Assembly (NCBI RefSeq): GCF_003254525.1
Contig: NZ_QFYS01000001.1
Coordinates: 62,001-126,000, forward strand
Source of the DNA: Phenylobacterium kunshanense
Lineage (GTDB): Bacteria; Pseudomonadota; Alphaproteobacteria; Caulobacterales; Caulobacteraceae
Direction: 5' to 3'
Length of the DNA stretch: 64,000 nucleotides
Shown here: positions 19,499 to 27,039 of the stretch, piece after piece
Layout: each line of letters opens with the position of its first letter
Position numbering within the stretch: the stretch's first letter is position 1
Made by a program: the position numbers and the translations under genes
Notes under the pieces: generated by a model
Told to the model about the DNA's origin: nothing
Seen by the model: only the letters and a program-made list of their open reading frames with translations
Database searches by the model: none

Positions 19499-19637
19499 CT
19501 AGGCTCCCCACGCGGCCCGAAGGACCGCATTCGAACGTTTGTTTGTCTCGCCGCAGCCTATAGGCCGGAGCGTCGAGATCAAGCGGGTTCCATCGAGGCG
19601 CGGTGTGACGTCCGGTCACCGGTCGCGGGGCGTATGC

Positions 19638-19652
19638 TTAAAGCGCCCTTAA
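19638..19652. promoter_or_regulatory. CtrA box upstream of pseI
   Basis: TTAA-AGCGCCC-TTAA is an exact match to the CtrA half-site pattern TTAA-N7-TTAA. It lies 68 bases before the pseI ATG in the moxR/pseI divergent gap. CtrA is the cell-cycle master regulator of Caulobacterales and controls flagellar class II genes. A near copy lies at 23767. Confidence 0.72.
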
Positions 19653-19678
19653 TCCCCACATGCGGTGATGGGGTGAGA

Positions 19679-19699
19679 CGCGCGATCCGGGATCGCGCG
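19679..19699. repeat. Perfect 9-bp hairpin in the pseI leader
   Basis: CGCGCGATC, loop CGG, GATCGCGCG, ending 21 bases before the pseI ATG. In RNA this would be very stable and could modulate translation or mRNA stability. No T-tract, so it is not a classical terminator. Confidence 0.5.
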
Positions 19700-19720
19700 A
19701 CAAGAGTTCGGAGCCGCGCC

Positions 19721-20773
19721 ATGAGCCAGCGCCACGTCGTCATCAACGGCCGCCGCATCGGCCCCGAAGAGCCGCCCTACATCGTGGCCGAGCTGTCGGG
19801 GAATCATAACGGCGACATCGGCCGCGCCTTCGCCCTGATCGACGCCGCAAAGGCCGCGGGGGCCGATGCGGTCAAGCTGCAGACCTATACGGCCGACACC
19901 ATCACCATCGACCACGACGGTCCGGAGTTTCAGCTCCAGGGCGGGCTGTGGCACGGCCGCCGGCTCTACGAGCTGTACGAGGAGGCGCACACGCCCTGGG
20001 ACTGGCATCCGCGCCTGTTCGAGCATGCGCGGTCCATGGGCATCGACATCTTCTCCTCGCCGTTCGACCCGACGGCGGTGGAGTTCCTGCAGGAACTGGA
20101 CGCCCCCGCATTCAAGATCGCCTCGTTCGAGCTGGTGGACATCCCGCTGATCGACCAGTGCGCACGCACCGGCAAACCGATCATCATGTCGACGGGCCTG
20201 GCCTCGCCCACGGAAATCACCGAGGCGGTCAGCGCGGCCAAGGCCGCGGGCGACGGCGGGGTTATCCTGCTCCACTGTACGAGCGGCTACCCGACCCCGC
20301 CCGAGGAGATGAACCTGCGGACCCTGCCGCACCTGGCGCAGGCGCATGACGTCGTGCCGGGCCTTTCGGATCACACTCTCGGGGTCACGGTGTCGATCGC
20401 CGCGGTGGCCCTGGGCGCCTGCTTCATCGAGAAGCACTTCACGCTGTCTCGCGCCGACGGGGGCGTCGATTCCGACTTCTCCCTTGAGCCGCATGAACTG
20501 GAGCGGCTGGTGAAGGAGAGCCGGGAGGCGTGGCTGGCGATGGGGAGCGTGCGCTATGAGGACGTGCCGTCGGAGGCGGCGAGCCGTGACTGCCGCCGTT
20601 CGTTGTACGTCGTGGCCGATGTGGCGGCCGGCGAGGCTTTCACCCCCGCGAACGTGCGCTCCATCCGGCCGGGACATGGCCTTCCGCCCAAGCACCTGCC
20701 TGAGATCTTGACGAAGACGGCGAGCCGGAAGCTGTCGCGGGGCCAGGCCCTGGACTGGTCGATGGTGGGCTGA
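19721..20773 (+). CDS. pseI: Pseudaminic acid synthase (PseI, NeuB family)
   Basis: A 350-aa cytosolic enzyme that condenses phosphoenolpyruvate with a diacetamido-trideoxy-altrose to give pseudaminic acid, the nonulosonic acid placed on flagellins of Caulobacter and others. The NeuB-type TIM barrel spans about residues 15-275 (AELSGNHNGD, SSPFD, FKIASFELVD, STGLASP, LLHCTSGYPTP, GLSDHTLG, IEKHFTLSR), with GGVDSDFSLEP, typical of PseI rather than sialic acid synthase. A C-terminal SAF/antifreeze-like domain (RRSLYVVADVAAGEAF, about 290-350) is present. The start at 19721 removes a long spurious upstream extension. It is convergent with the SpsF-like gene, 7 bases apart. A CtrA box and a stable hairpin precede it. 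Confidence 0.93.
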   Translation: MSQRHVVINGRRIGPEEPPYIVAELSGNHNGDIGRAFALIDAAKAAGADAVKLQTYTADTITIDHDGPEFQLQGGLWHGRRLYELYEEAHTPWDWHPRLFEHARSMGIDIFSSPFDPTAVEFLQELDAPAFKIASFELVDIPLIDQCARTGKPIIMSTGLASPTEITEAVSAAKAAGDGGVILLHCTSGYPTPPEEMNLRTLPHLAQAHDVVPGLSDHTLGVTVSIAAVALGACFIEKHFTLSRADGGVDSDFSLEPHELERLVKESREAWLAMGSVRYEDVPSEAASRDCRRSLYVVADVAAGEAFTPANVRSIRPGHGLPPKHLPEILTKTASRKLSRGQALDWSMVG

Positions 20774-20780
20774 GAGGTCC

Positions 20781-21473
20781 CTATTCGGCCCCGTAGTGGG
20801 CGAAGGGGAGGGCGCGGATGTCGTCGGAGGTGAAGTCCGGCTTCGTCGGATAGAGCGCCTCGTAGACCTTCTCCACGAACGCGAAGTCCTCTGGGGTGTC
20901 CACCGTCCACCGCAGGCGGCTGAGGTCGGGCTCCTGGACCAGGTGGCCGACCGTGAACTTGTCCGGGTTCCTGTAGAGGTAGGGCGTCACATGCTCGCGG
21001 TCGTAGGGGTCCGTGGCGTCATGCCAGGCGGTCTCGAGGGCCGACAGCGTGAAGGCCTCGACGTCCAGCCCGTGGGGATAGGTCCGCTGGCCGCTGTTCG
21101 CACAGTAGTCGACGCCGAGACGCTCGTGCAGCCTCACGCAATCGTCGATGACGACCGGGTCGGCGAGGGGGCAGTCGGCCGTGAGCCTGACGATGCGGCC
21201 CGTGACGCCGAATGCGCGGGCGCATCCGACATAGCGATCCAGCACGTCGGTCAGGGAGCCGCGGAACACCTCCACGCCGATCGATCGGAGGTGGTCGGCC
21301 AACACATCGTCGGATGGATCATCGCTCGTCGCCACGATGATGCGGTCGAGGGTGTCGCAGCGCCGCAGTCGCTCAAGCTGCCGCTCGATCATCGGGCGAC
21401 CCAACAGCGGCTTCATCACCTTGCCTGGAAGGCGGGTGGAACTCATCCGCGCCTGCAGGATCGCGACCGTCAT
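20781..21473 (-). CDS. SpsF-like cytidylyltransferase/nucleotidyltransferase
   Basis: A 230-aa nucleotidyltransferase related to acylneuraminate cytidylyltransferases (SpsF group). The signature AILQARMSSTRLPGKVMKPL at the N-terminus binds the nucleotide, and TADCPLADP carries metal-binding aspartates. Two ATGs exist; 21473 is preferred because GGAGG lies 9 bases before it and abuts the one at 21482. In this context the enzyme may activate pseudaminic acid or a related sugar as a CMP-sugar before transfer by FlmG, the step normally done by PseF. That link is inferred from location. It is the last gene of a leftward flmG - acidic protein - spsF unit. Confidence 0.85.
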   Translation of the reverse strand: MTVAILQARMSSTRLPGKVMKPLLGRPMIERQLERLRRCDTLDRIIVATSDDPSDDVLADHLRSIGVEVFRGSLTDVLDRYVGCARAFGVTGRIVRLTADCPLADPVVIDDCVRLHERLGVDYCANSGQRTYPHGLDVEAFTLSALETAWHDATDPYDREHVTPYLYRNPDKFTVGHLVQEPDLSRLRWTVDTPEDFAFVEKVYEALYPTKPDFTSDDIRALPFAHYGAE

Positions 21474-21536
21474 GGCGGACATCCTCCGCCCGACCGATGC
21501 GCCGAGTCGCGGTCGCGCGTCGACGCCGTCGGCTGA

Positions 21537-21860
21537 TCAGGGCTCCTCGGCGCCCAGCCCGTCGAGATCGTCCTCGCGTTCGGCGGTCACGGCCCGGTAG
21601 TCGAGTTCATGATCGTCCTCGAGATCGGCGTCTCCGACCGACTCGGCGTCGAATTCGGCAGCGTCGAGGGCAAGGGCTTCGTCGTCGTCGCGGTCGCCCA
21701 CGGCACGGGTAAGATCCTCGACGTCGGGCAGATCCTCGAAGCTGCGTGTTTCGATGGTTGTGGGCGGACGATCAGCGCCGACCGTCATCTCTTCGTCGAA
21801 AGCCTCGGACTGGTCCTGGTCGTCGAACGTGTTGCCGGGTTCGAAGGGTTCGCCAGACAT
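21537..21860 (-). CDS. Small highly acidic protein in the flagellin-glycosylation unit
   Basis: A 107-aa protein composed largely of Asp and Glu (for example DDQDQSEAFDEE, VGDRDDDEALALDAAEFD, EREDDLDGLGAEEP), probably disordered, without signal peptide or motif. A perfect Shine-Dalgarno (AGGAGG) at a proper distance from ATG supports that it is translated. It sits between flmG (64-bp gap) and the SpsF-like gene (63-bp gap) on the same strand. Function is unknown. The acidic character could suit a chaperone-like or regulatory partner, but nothing in the sequence proves this. Confidence 0.65.
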   Translation of the reverse strand: MSGEPFEPGNTFDDQDQSEAFDEEMTVGADRPPTTIETRSFEDLPDVEDLTRAVGDRDDDEALALDAAEFDAESVGDADLEDDHELDYRAVTAEREDDLDGLGAEEP

Positions 21861-21924
21861 CGGGGCCTCCTGACTGCGGCGGCCGGAATGGTCGCGGCTG
21901 CGTTAGGAAAACCCGCTGACGGGA

Positions 21925-23721
21925 TCAACGTTCCGGACTGTCCACCCAGGCGGCGAGCTGTTGTGCGACCTCGCCCATCACCGGCTCCCATTCGTCGAGA
22001 CTCGGCGACGAGAAGACCCGTGCCCGAGGGTACCACGGGTAGTTTTCCCGCTGCCCCAGCCGGGTCCATGACCCCGGGTTCGAAATCAGCCAGGACTTGG
22101 CGCCCGTGGCCGCTCCAAGGTTGAATGTCGCATTGGAGAAGCCGATCACGAGGTCGGTCGCGCAGCAGAGCGCGGCGACGTCGTCGAGATCCTGCCGAAG
22201 GTCGATCTCAGGCGGTTGCCAGATCTTCACGCCCAGTTCCCGCTCGGCGAGTTCGATCTCCGCCGAGCAGTCCCCGTATTGCAGGTTCACGAAGGAGACC
22301 CCCGGCGTCTGCAGGATCGGGGCCCAGAGCTCGAAGGGCGAGAAGTAGCGGTGACGGGCGTCCTTGCTGATCAGGCTCTTCCATAGGAGGCCGACCTTGG
22401 GGCCCGGCCCGGCCTGCTCGAGGGTCGCTTTCCAGTGGGCGACTCGCTCGGGGTCGGCCGTGAGGAACTGCGGTCGTGCCGGGAACGCCTCCACCGAGGG
22501 GCGGAACTCCCGCAGCAGGCTGCCGATCGGCGTCCATAGGTCGACATTCGACAGGTCGGCCTCGGGCAGGCTCCGCAAGGGACGGGTCGCATAGGCGATG
22601 GTCCGGTGATGCGTGACGTCGGCGTCCGGATAGGTGCGCTGGAATAGCGGGATCAGGCGCTTCTCCACGCCCAGCCGCAGCTTTCCGTTCGGTCCAAGCT
22701 TTTCCAGAAGATCGGGCAAGACGTTGGCGAACAGGACTTCGTCGCCCAGGCCCTGCTCGCCCACCACCAGGAAGGTCTTGCCCGCGACGTCCATGCCGGG
22801 CTTCCACCGCGGCCGGTCGATCGCGAAGTGAGTGACATCGGCGAACTGCGAGGACAGGCGGGCCTCGTATTCGTCCCACCCCTCCTTGAGACGGCCCAGG
22901 GCGACCAGGTAGTTGCTCCGGGCGAGCCGCATCATCTCCCGGTCGTCGGCGGTCGAGCCACGCAGCTTCAGAGCCGTGTCGCAGTCCTCCAGCGCGCCGG
23001 TCGGATCACCGAGCGCGATCTTGACCTGACTGAGATTGTACCGCGCCTTCGCGAACTTCGGATCCAGCCTGCAGGCTTCGCCGAAGAAGAGGGCGGCGTT
23101 CTTCAACTCAGCCTGCTCGTTCATGATCGTGCCGAGCGTGTTCCAGAGCAGGGCCGACTCGGGGTGTTGGGCGAGCGCCTCCTTGAGGATCTCGATGGAT
23201 TCCTCGTGCCGCCCTTGCTCGCGAATGGCGCTGGCGAGGTTGTTGATGCCGTCGACCTTCTCGGGCGACTGGGCCATGAAGTGGCGAAACAGCTTCTCCG
23301 CCTGGACCGGCATCCCCATCCGGAAGGCGAGTCGCCCCAGGTCGTTGGCCACATCGGCGTGGTTGGGGAGAAGTTGCAGCGCGGCCTCGTAGGCCTTGAT
23401 CGAGCTCTCGAAATCGCCGGCCCGTTCGCGGGCGATGGCCAGAAGATACCAGCCGACCCCGTTGCGCTCGTCCTTCTCCAGGGCCTTGAGCGCCCACTTG
23501 CCTCCATTGACGAAGTCTTCTCGGTTGAGAGCGTCGATCGCCCTCTTGAGAAGCGGCGCGGCGGCGACGGCCTTCAGTTCCTTGAGCGCTTCATTGAGAC
23601 GGGCGAGGGCGTCTTTCCCGCCCGCTTCGCCCATTTCACCCATCGAGCCCTTCGGAGGGGTGGCGACCGCCTCCTGCAGGGCCAGGGGGGAGGAGGCGCT
23701 ATTGAAGGCGTTCGCCGCCAT
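21925..23721 (-). CDS. flmG: FlmG-type flagellin glycosyltransferase (TPR + GT-B)
   Basis: A 598-aa protein with N-terminal tetratricopeptide repeats (about residues 60-290, e.g. GWYLLAIARERAGDFESSIKAYEAALQ... and LLWNTLGTIMNEQAELKNAALFFGEAC...) and a C-terminal GT-B-like glycosyltransferase domain (about 315-590, with FLVVGEQGLGDEVLFANVLP, VGLLWKSL and CCATDLVIGFSNATFNLGAA). This layout is that of Caulobacter FlmG, whose TPRs bind flagellin and whose catalytic part transfers pseudaminic acid. The start at 23721 has GGAG 7 bases upstream; an ATG at 23748 has a poor spacing. It is divergent from flbT and heads a unit with the acidic protein and the SpsF-like gene. A CtrA box lies in the shared gap. 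Confidence 0.9.
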   Translation of the reverse strand: MAANAFNSASSPLALQEAVATPPKGSMGEMGEAGGKDALARLNEALKELKAVAAAPLLKRAIDALNREDFVNGGKWALKALEKDERNGVGWYLLAIARERAGDFESSIKAYEAALQLLPNHADVANDLGRLAFRMGMPVQAEKLFRHFMAQSPEKVDGINNLASAIREQGRHEESIEILKEALAQHPESALLWNTLGTIMNEQAELKNAALFFGEACRLDPKFAKARYNLSQVKIALGDPTGALEDCDTALKLRGSTADDREMMRLARSNYLVALGRLKEGWDEYEARLSSQFADVTHFAIDRPRWKPGMDVAGKTFLVVGEQGLGDEVLFANVLPDLLEKLGPNGKLRLGVEKRLIPLFQRTYPDADVTHHRTIAYATRPLRSLPEADLSNVDLWTPIGSLLREFRPSVEAFPARPQFLTADPERVAHWKATLEQAGPGPKVGLLWKSLISKDARHRYFSPFELWAPILQTPGVSFVNLQYGDCSAEIELAERELGVKIWQPPEIDLRQDLDDVAALCCATDLVIGFSNATFNLGAATGAKSWLISNPGSWTRLGQRENYPWYPRARVFSSPSLDEWEPVMGEVAQQLAAWVDSPER

Positions 23722-23766
23722 GCTGAGGCTCCTGAAGACTGGAGACATCTACCTCCCGTGTTATGC

Positions 23767-23781
23767 TTAATGCGCTCTTAA
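23767..23781. promoter_or_regulatory. CtrA box between flmG and flbT
   Basis: TTAA-TGCGCTC-TTAA, an exact TTAA-N7-TTAA match. It lies 46 bases upstream of the flmG start and about 160 upstream of flbT, so it most probably serves flmG. The 20-base context (TATGCTTAA then GCGC) is nearly identical to the pseI box at 19638. Confidence 0.72.
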
Positions 23782-23938
23782 GCTGCGCTATTCGGCCGCA
23801 GCCGTGCTCAGGGCATGTTCGACAAGGGGCCGTTAACCGCCGCCCATTAAGCCTCTTGATGCGGTCGTTCGCGACCGGCGCGAATATGTCGATATCGAAT
23901 CGCGCCATGCGGGCGTCGACGCAACGAGGGGACGGGAC

Positions 23939-24364
23939 TTGCCGCTCAAACTGTCTCTGAAGCCGGGCGAGAAATTCGTCCTCAACGGCGCGGTTGTGCA
24001 GAACGGAGACCGCCGTGCGGTGCTGGTTCTGCAGAACAAGGCGTCGGTCCTGCGGGAAAAGGACATCATGCAGGAAACGGAGGTCCAGACGCCGGCGCGT
24101 CGGATCTATTTCCCTGTGATGATGATGTACCTCGATGGCGGTAACGCCGAGCGGTACTATTCGGAATTCGTTCGTCGGCTCACCGAGTTCATGGGGGTCA
24201 TTGCGAACCCCTCGGTGCTGGCCGACTGCGTGGATATCTCCAAGCATTGCATGGAGCGCGAGTACTACAAGGCGCTGATGCTGTGCCGGAAGCTCATCGA
24301 ATACGAAGACGAAAGGCTGGGGAATGTCCCTTCAGGCGTACCAGCAGGCGGCGACGCGGGCTGA
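23939..24364 (+). CDS. flbT: FlbT, post-transcriptional repressor of flagellin
   Basis: A 141-aa protein closely resembling Caulobacter FlbT ([20 protein letters not shown], then [54 protein letters not shown]). FlbT binds the 5' region of flagellin mRNA and promotes its decay until the hook is complete. The conserved start is encoded by TTG at 23939 with a GA-rich sequence upstream, an uncommon start codon that would limit translation. The last 41 bases overlap flaF in another frame, a sign of coupled translation. Confidence 0.95.
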   Translation: MPLKLSLKPGEKFVLNGAVVQNGDRRAVLVLQNKASVLREKDIMQETEVQTPARRIYFPVMMMYLDGGNAERYYSEFVRRLTEFMGVIANPSVLADCVDISKHCMEREYYKALMLCRKLIEYEDERLGNVPSGVPAGGDAG

Positions 24365-24689
24365 GAGCCCGCGCGACCTCGAATACCGCCTGTTCGCGCA
24401 GGTGACCCGGGCGCTCATGGAGGCGCAGAAGCTCGACGCCAACGACATCGGTGGCCGGGCCGACGCGCTCGACTGGAACCGGCGCGTCTGGTCGACGCTG
24501 GCTTCGGAATGCGGCAAGCCGGAGAACGGGCTGCCCCCGCCGCTTCGCGCCTCGATCATCTCGCTGAGTATCTGGGTGGGCAAGCACACCAGCCTGGTGA
24601 TCCGTAAGCAGGAAGAGATCGAGCCGCTGATCGAGATCAATCGTATGATCATGCAGGGCTTGTCGGGAGGCGCTCAGGCCGCCGCCTGA
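24324..24689 (+). CDS. flaF: FlaF, flagellin synthesis/secretion factor
   Basis: A 121-aa cytoplasmic protein of the FlaF family ([24 protein letters not shown] opening, then [15 protein letters not shown] and the terminal [33 protein letters not shown]). In Caulobacter FlaF is needed for flagellin translation and secretion and opposes FlbT, acting as a secretion chaperone for flagellins. The ATG at 24324 lies inside flbT (41-bp overlap), so both are made from one message and probably balanced by coupling. A rho-independent terminator follows at 24714. Confidence 0.95.
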   Translation: MSLQAYQQAATRAESPRDLEYRLFAQVTRALMEAQKLDANDIGGRADALDWNRRVWSTLASECGKPENGLPPPLRASIISLSIWVGKHTSLVIRKQEEIEPLIEINRMIMQGLSGGAQAAA

Positions 24690-24713
24690 CCATCTGCCGA
24701 CGACGTGTTGCGA

Positions 24714-24745
24714 GGGGCCGCGGGAGACCGCGGCCCCTTTTGTTT
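24714..24745 (+). terminator. Rho-independent terminator after flaF
   Basis: GGGGCCGCGG, loop GAGA, CCGCGGCCCC (10 perfect pairs), followed by TTTTGTTT. It separates flbT-flaF from the flagellin transcripts. Confidence 0.92.
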
Positions 24746-24787
24746 GCGCGCGAGGCGGCAGTTGCAGGGCATTGCCGGGGCCGTCGC

Positions 24788-24817
24788 GGCAGGTTCTGCC
24801 GGGCGGCAGGAAATGGC
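24788..24817. promoter_or_regulatory. Paired FlbD-like (ftr) elements upstream of flagellin 1
   Basis: GGCAGGTTCTGCC (24788-24800) and GGCAGGAAATGGC (24805-24817) share a GGCA-N5-TGCC-like pattern and lie about 80-105 bases upstream of the sigma-54 -24 element. That is where the enhancer sites of the sigma-54 activator FlbD are found in Caulobacter flagellin genes. A similar pair precedes flagellin 2. Confidence 0.5.
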
Positions 24818-24893
24818 TAACGTCGATGATCGGCGTTCTTCATAATATTAAGCAAAAACAATGTGCTTGACGCCCAGATCGTGGTTACCGCGC

Positions 24894-24908
24894 TGGCCCG
24901 CGTCTTGC
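24894..24908 (+). promoter_or_regulatory. Sigma-54 promoter of flagellin 1
   Basis: TGGCCC-GCGTC-TTGC fits the -24/-12 consensus TGGCAC-N5-TTGC, with the invariant GG and GC 10 bases apart. The -12 GC is 73 bases before the ATG at 24982, leaving a leader long enough for FlbT control. Confidence 0.8.
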
Positions 24909-24981
24909 GTGGCGTTCCTCGGCGAAGAACCGCCGCCTGGCAAAAGCCGGGATGCTTATTCCAGAATGGAAGGAACTACCC

Positions 24982-25803
24982 ATGCCGATGAACTCGGTTA
25001 ACACCAACGTGGGCGCGATGGTCGCCCTGCAGAACCTCAACGCCACCAACACGGAGCTGGCCACCACCCAGAGCAGGATTAACACCGGTAAGCGGGTCGC
25101 CTCGGCCAAGGACAACGGCGCCGTCTGGGCCATCGCCCAGAACCAGCGCGCGACGTCCAACGCCCTGAACTCCGTCAAGGAATCGCTGCAGCGCGGTCAA
25201 TCGACCGTGGAAGTGGCGATCTCGGCGGGCGAGAGCATCTCCGATCTGCTGCTGCAGATGAAGGAGAAGGCCCTCGCGGCGGCTGACGCGGGTCTGGATT
25301 CGACGAGCCGTACGGCTCTGGACGATGAGTTCAAGTCGCTGAAGGCCCAGATCTCCAAGGCTGTGAACAATGCCGAGTTCAACGGCTCCAACCTGATCAA
25401 GGCTGGGGGCGTGGACGTGAAGTCGCTGGCGAACGCCGACGCCTCGTCGGTGATCACCGTGTCGGCTCAGGACTTGACCATCACTGCCCTGGCGATCGTC
25501 AGCAACTCGCTGACCACCAAGACCAACGCCAGCACGGCGATCGGTGCGCTCAACGCGGCGATCACCGATGTGTCGAGCAAGCTGTCGAAGCTGGGCACCG
25601 GCGCCAAGGCGCTCGGCTCGCACCTGAACTTCATCAGCAAGCTTCAGGACACGGTCGACGCTGGTATCGGCAACTTGGTCGACGCCGACCTGGCGAAGGA
25701 AAGTGCGAAACTCCAGGCGCTGCAGACGAAGCAGCAGCTCGGGGTCCAGGCGCTTTCGATCGCCAACCAGTCGTCCGGCATCCTGCTGGGTCTGTTCCGA
25801 TAG
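24982..25803 (+). CDS. Flagellin (first of three)
   Basis: A 273-aa flagellin, the filament subunit exported by the flagellar secretion system. It has the short form typical of Caulobacterales: conserved N-terminal D0/D1 (NSVNTNVGAMVALQNLNATN, INTGKRVASAKDNGAVWAIA) and C-terminal D1/D0 (KLQDTVDAGIGNLVDADLAKESAKLQALQTKQQLGVQALSIANQ) around a small variable middle, with no large D2/D3 domains. Ser/Thr-rich middle segments are likely O-glycosylation sites for pseudaminate. ATG at 24982 with AAGGA 7 bases upstream; an in-frame ATG three codons upstream of this set lacks a ribosome site. Own sigma-54 promoter and terminator, so it is monocistronic. Confidence 0.95.
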   Translation: MPMNSVNTNVGAMVALQNLNATNTELATTQSRINTGKRVASAKDNGAVWAIAQNQRATSNALNSVKESLQRGQSTVEVAISAGESISDLLLQMKEKALAAADAGLDSTSRTALDDEFKSLKAQISKAVNNAEFNGSNLIKAGGVDVKSLANADASSVITVSAQDLTITALAIVSNSLTTKTNASTAIGALNAAITDVSSKLSKLGTGAKALGSHLNFISKLQDTVDAGIGNLVDADLAKESAKLQALQTKQQLGVQALSIANQSSGILLGLFR

Positions 25804-25812
25804 GTCGCGCTA

Positions 25813-25851
25813 CCGCTGGGCGGGCTTCGGCCCGCCCAGCGGCACCTTTTT
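25813..25851 (+). terminator. Rho-independent terminator after flagellin 1
   Basis: A perfect 12-bp stem (CCGCTGGGCGGG and its complement) closed by a C-UUCG-G tetraloop, followed after CACC by TTTTT. Confidence 0.92.
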
Positions 25852-25883
25852 GACCCGCCGGGACGATATTGCCGCCCGGACCG

Positions 25884-25926
25884 GGCAATTTTTGCCGACC
25901 AGGCCGCCCACTGGGCAGAAAATGCC
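25884..25926. promoter_or_regulatory. Paired FlbD-like (ftr) elements upstream of flagellin 2
   Basis: GGCAATTTTTGCC (25884-25896) and GGCAGAAAATGCC (25914-25926), both GGCA-N5-TGCC palindromes with centres 30 bases apart, 75-120 bases upstream of the sigma-54 -24 element. This matches the pair upstream of flagellin 1 in pattern and position and supports a common activator, probably FlbD. Confidence 0.58.
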
Positions 25927-26001
25927 GATTGACGGCAACCCTAACAGCTCTATAATGCAATAAAATCAGCTAGATGCACGCATTCCGGCTGATCCCTCCG
26001 C

Positions 26002-26017
26002 TGGCGCGGAACTTGCT
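26002..26017 (+). promoter_or_regulatory. Sigma-54 promoter of flagellin 2
   Basis: TGGCGC-GGAAC-TTGCT is an excellent -24/-12 match with correct GG-N10-GC spacing, 71 bases before the ATG at 26088, almost the same leader length as flagellin 1. Confidence 0.83.
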
Positions 26018-26087
26018 CCCTTCTCTCCGGGCAAAACGCCCTCGGCCCTCAGAATGATGGTCGATCCTGAGAAGAAGGACTCAACCG

Positions 26088-26903
26088 ATGAATTCGGTGA
26101 ACACCAACGTCGGGGCTATGATCGCCCTGCAGAACCTGAACTCCACCAACTCCGACCTCGCCTCTACCCAGTCGCGTATCAACACGGGTAAGCGGGTCGC
26201 CTCGGCCAAGGACAACGGCGCCGTCTGGGCCATCGCCCAGAACCAGCGCGCGACGTCCAACGCCCTGAACTCCGTCAAGGAATCGCTGCAGCGCGGTCAG
26301 TCGACCGTGGAAGTTGCGATCTCGGCCGGTGAAAGCATCTCCGATCTGCTGCTGCAGATGAAGGAGAAGGCCCTCGCGGCGGCTGACGCGGGTCTGGATT
26401 CGACGAGCCGTACGGCCCTCAACGACGAATTCACCTCGCTCAAGGCCCAGATCTCCAAGGCCGTGAACAATGCCGAGTTCAACGGTTCGAACCTGATCAA
26501 GAACGGCGGCGTCGACGTGAAGGCGCTGGCGAACGCCGACGCTTCGTCGGTGATCACCGTGTCGGCTCAGGACCTGACCGTGACGGCGCTGGCGATCGTC
26601 GGCAGCTCGCTGACGACCAAGACCAACGCCAGCACCGCGATCGGCGCGCTCAACACCGCGATCGCCGGCGTGTCGAGCAAGCTGTCGAAGCTGGGCACCG
26701 GCGCCAAGGCGCTCGGCTCGCACCTGACCTTCGTGAGCAAGCTGCAGGACACGATCGACGCCGGGGTGGGTAACCTCGTCGACGCCGACCTGGCGAAGGA
26801 AAGCGCAAAGCTCCAGGCGCTGCAGACCAAGCAGCAGCTGGGCGTCCAGGCGCTTTCGATCGCCAACCAGTCGTCCTCGATCCTGCTGGGCCTCTTCCGT
26901 TAA
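26088..26903 (+). CDS. Flagellin (second of three)
   Basis: A 271-aa short-form flagellin, a close paralogue of the first one (about nine in ten residues identical by eye). The N-terminal block (INTGKRVASAKDNGAVWAIA onward) and the C-terminal block are nearly identical; differences gather around residues 95-110, 125 and 165-200. AAGGA lies 8 bases before the ATG. It has its own sigma-54 promoter with upstream paired elements, and ends in Arg-Stop just before a hairpin without T-run, so some readthrough into flaG is possible. Probably a major filament subunit, glycosylated by FlmG. Confidence 0.95.
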   Translation: MNSVNTNVGAMIALQNLNSTNSDLASTQSRINTGKRVASAKDNGAVWAIAQNQRATSNALNSVKESLQRGQSTVEVAISAGESISDLLLQMKEKALAAADAGLDSTSRTALNDEFTSLKAQISKAVNNAEFNGSNLIKNGGVDVKALANADASSVITVSAQDLTVTALAIVGSSLTTKTNASTAIGALNTAIAGVSSKLSKLGTGAKALGSHLTFVSKLQDTIDAGVGNLVDADLAKESAKLQALQTKQQLGVQALSIANQSSSILLGLFR

Positions 26904-26915
26904 AGGCCCGCGCGG

Positions 26916-26941
26916 CCGCGGAGCCTGACCGGGCTCCGCGG
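26916..26941. terminator. Hairpin without T-tract after flagellin 2
   Basis: CCGCGGAGCC, loop TGACCG, GGCTCCGCGG (10 perfect pairs) 13 bases after the stop. There is no T-run, so it may stabilise the message or terminate weakly rather than stop transcription fully before flaG. Confidence 0.5.
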
Positions 26942-27039
26942 ACGGCAACATGCGTCGGCGGGCGAGGGGGTTCTTGTGAGCTTCCTCGCCCGTCTCCGCT
27001 TCATCCGGAGCGCTGCGCAGAAGCGTGGCGAGAGGAGAG

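Noticed and set aside
23833..23850. Second CtrA site close to flbT
   Set aside because: The two TTAA elements are 10 bases apart, which does not fit the N7 spacing.
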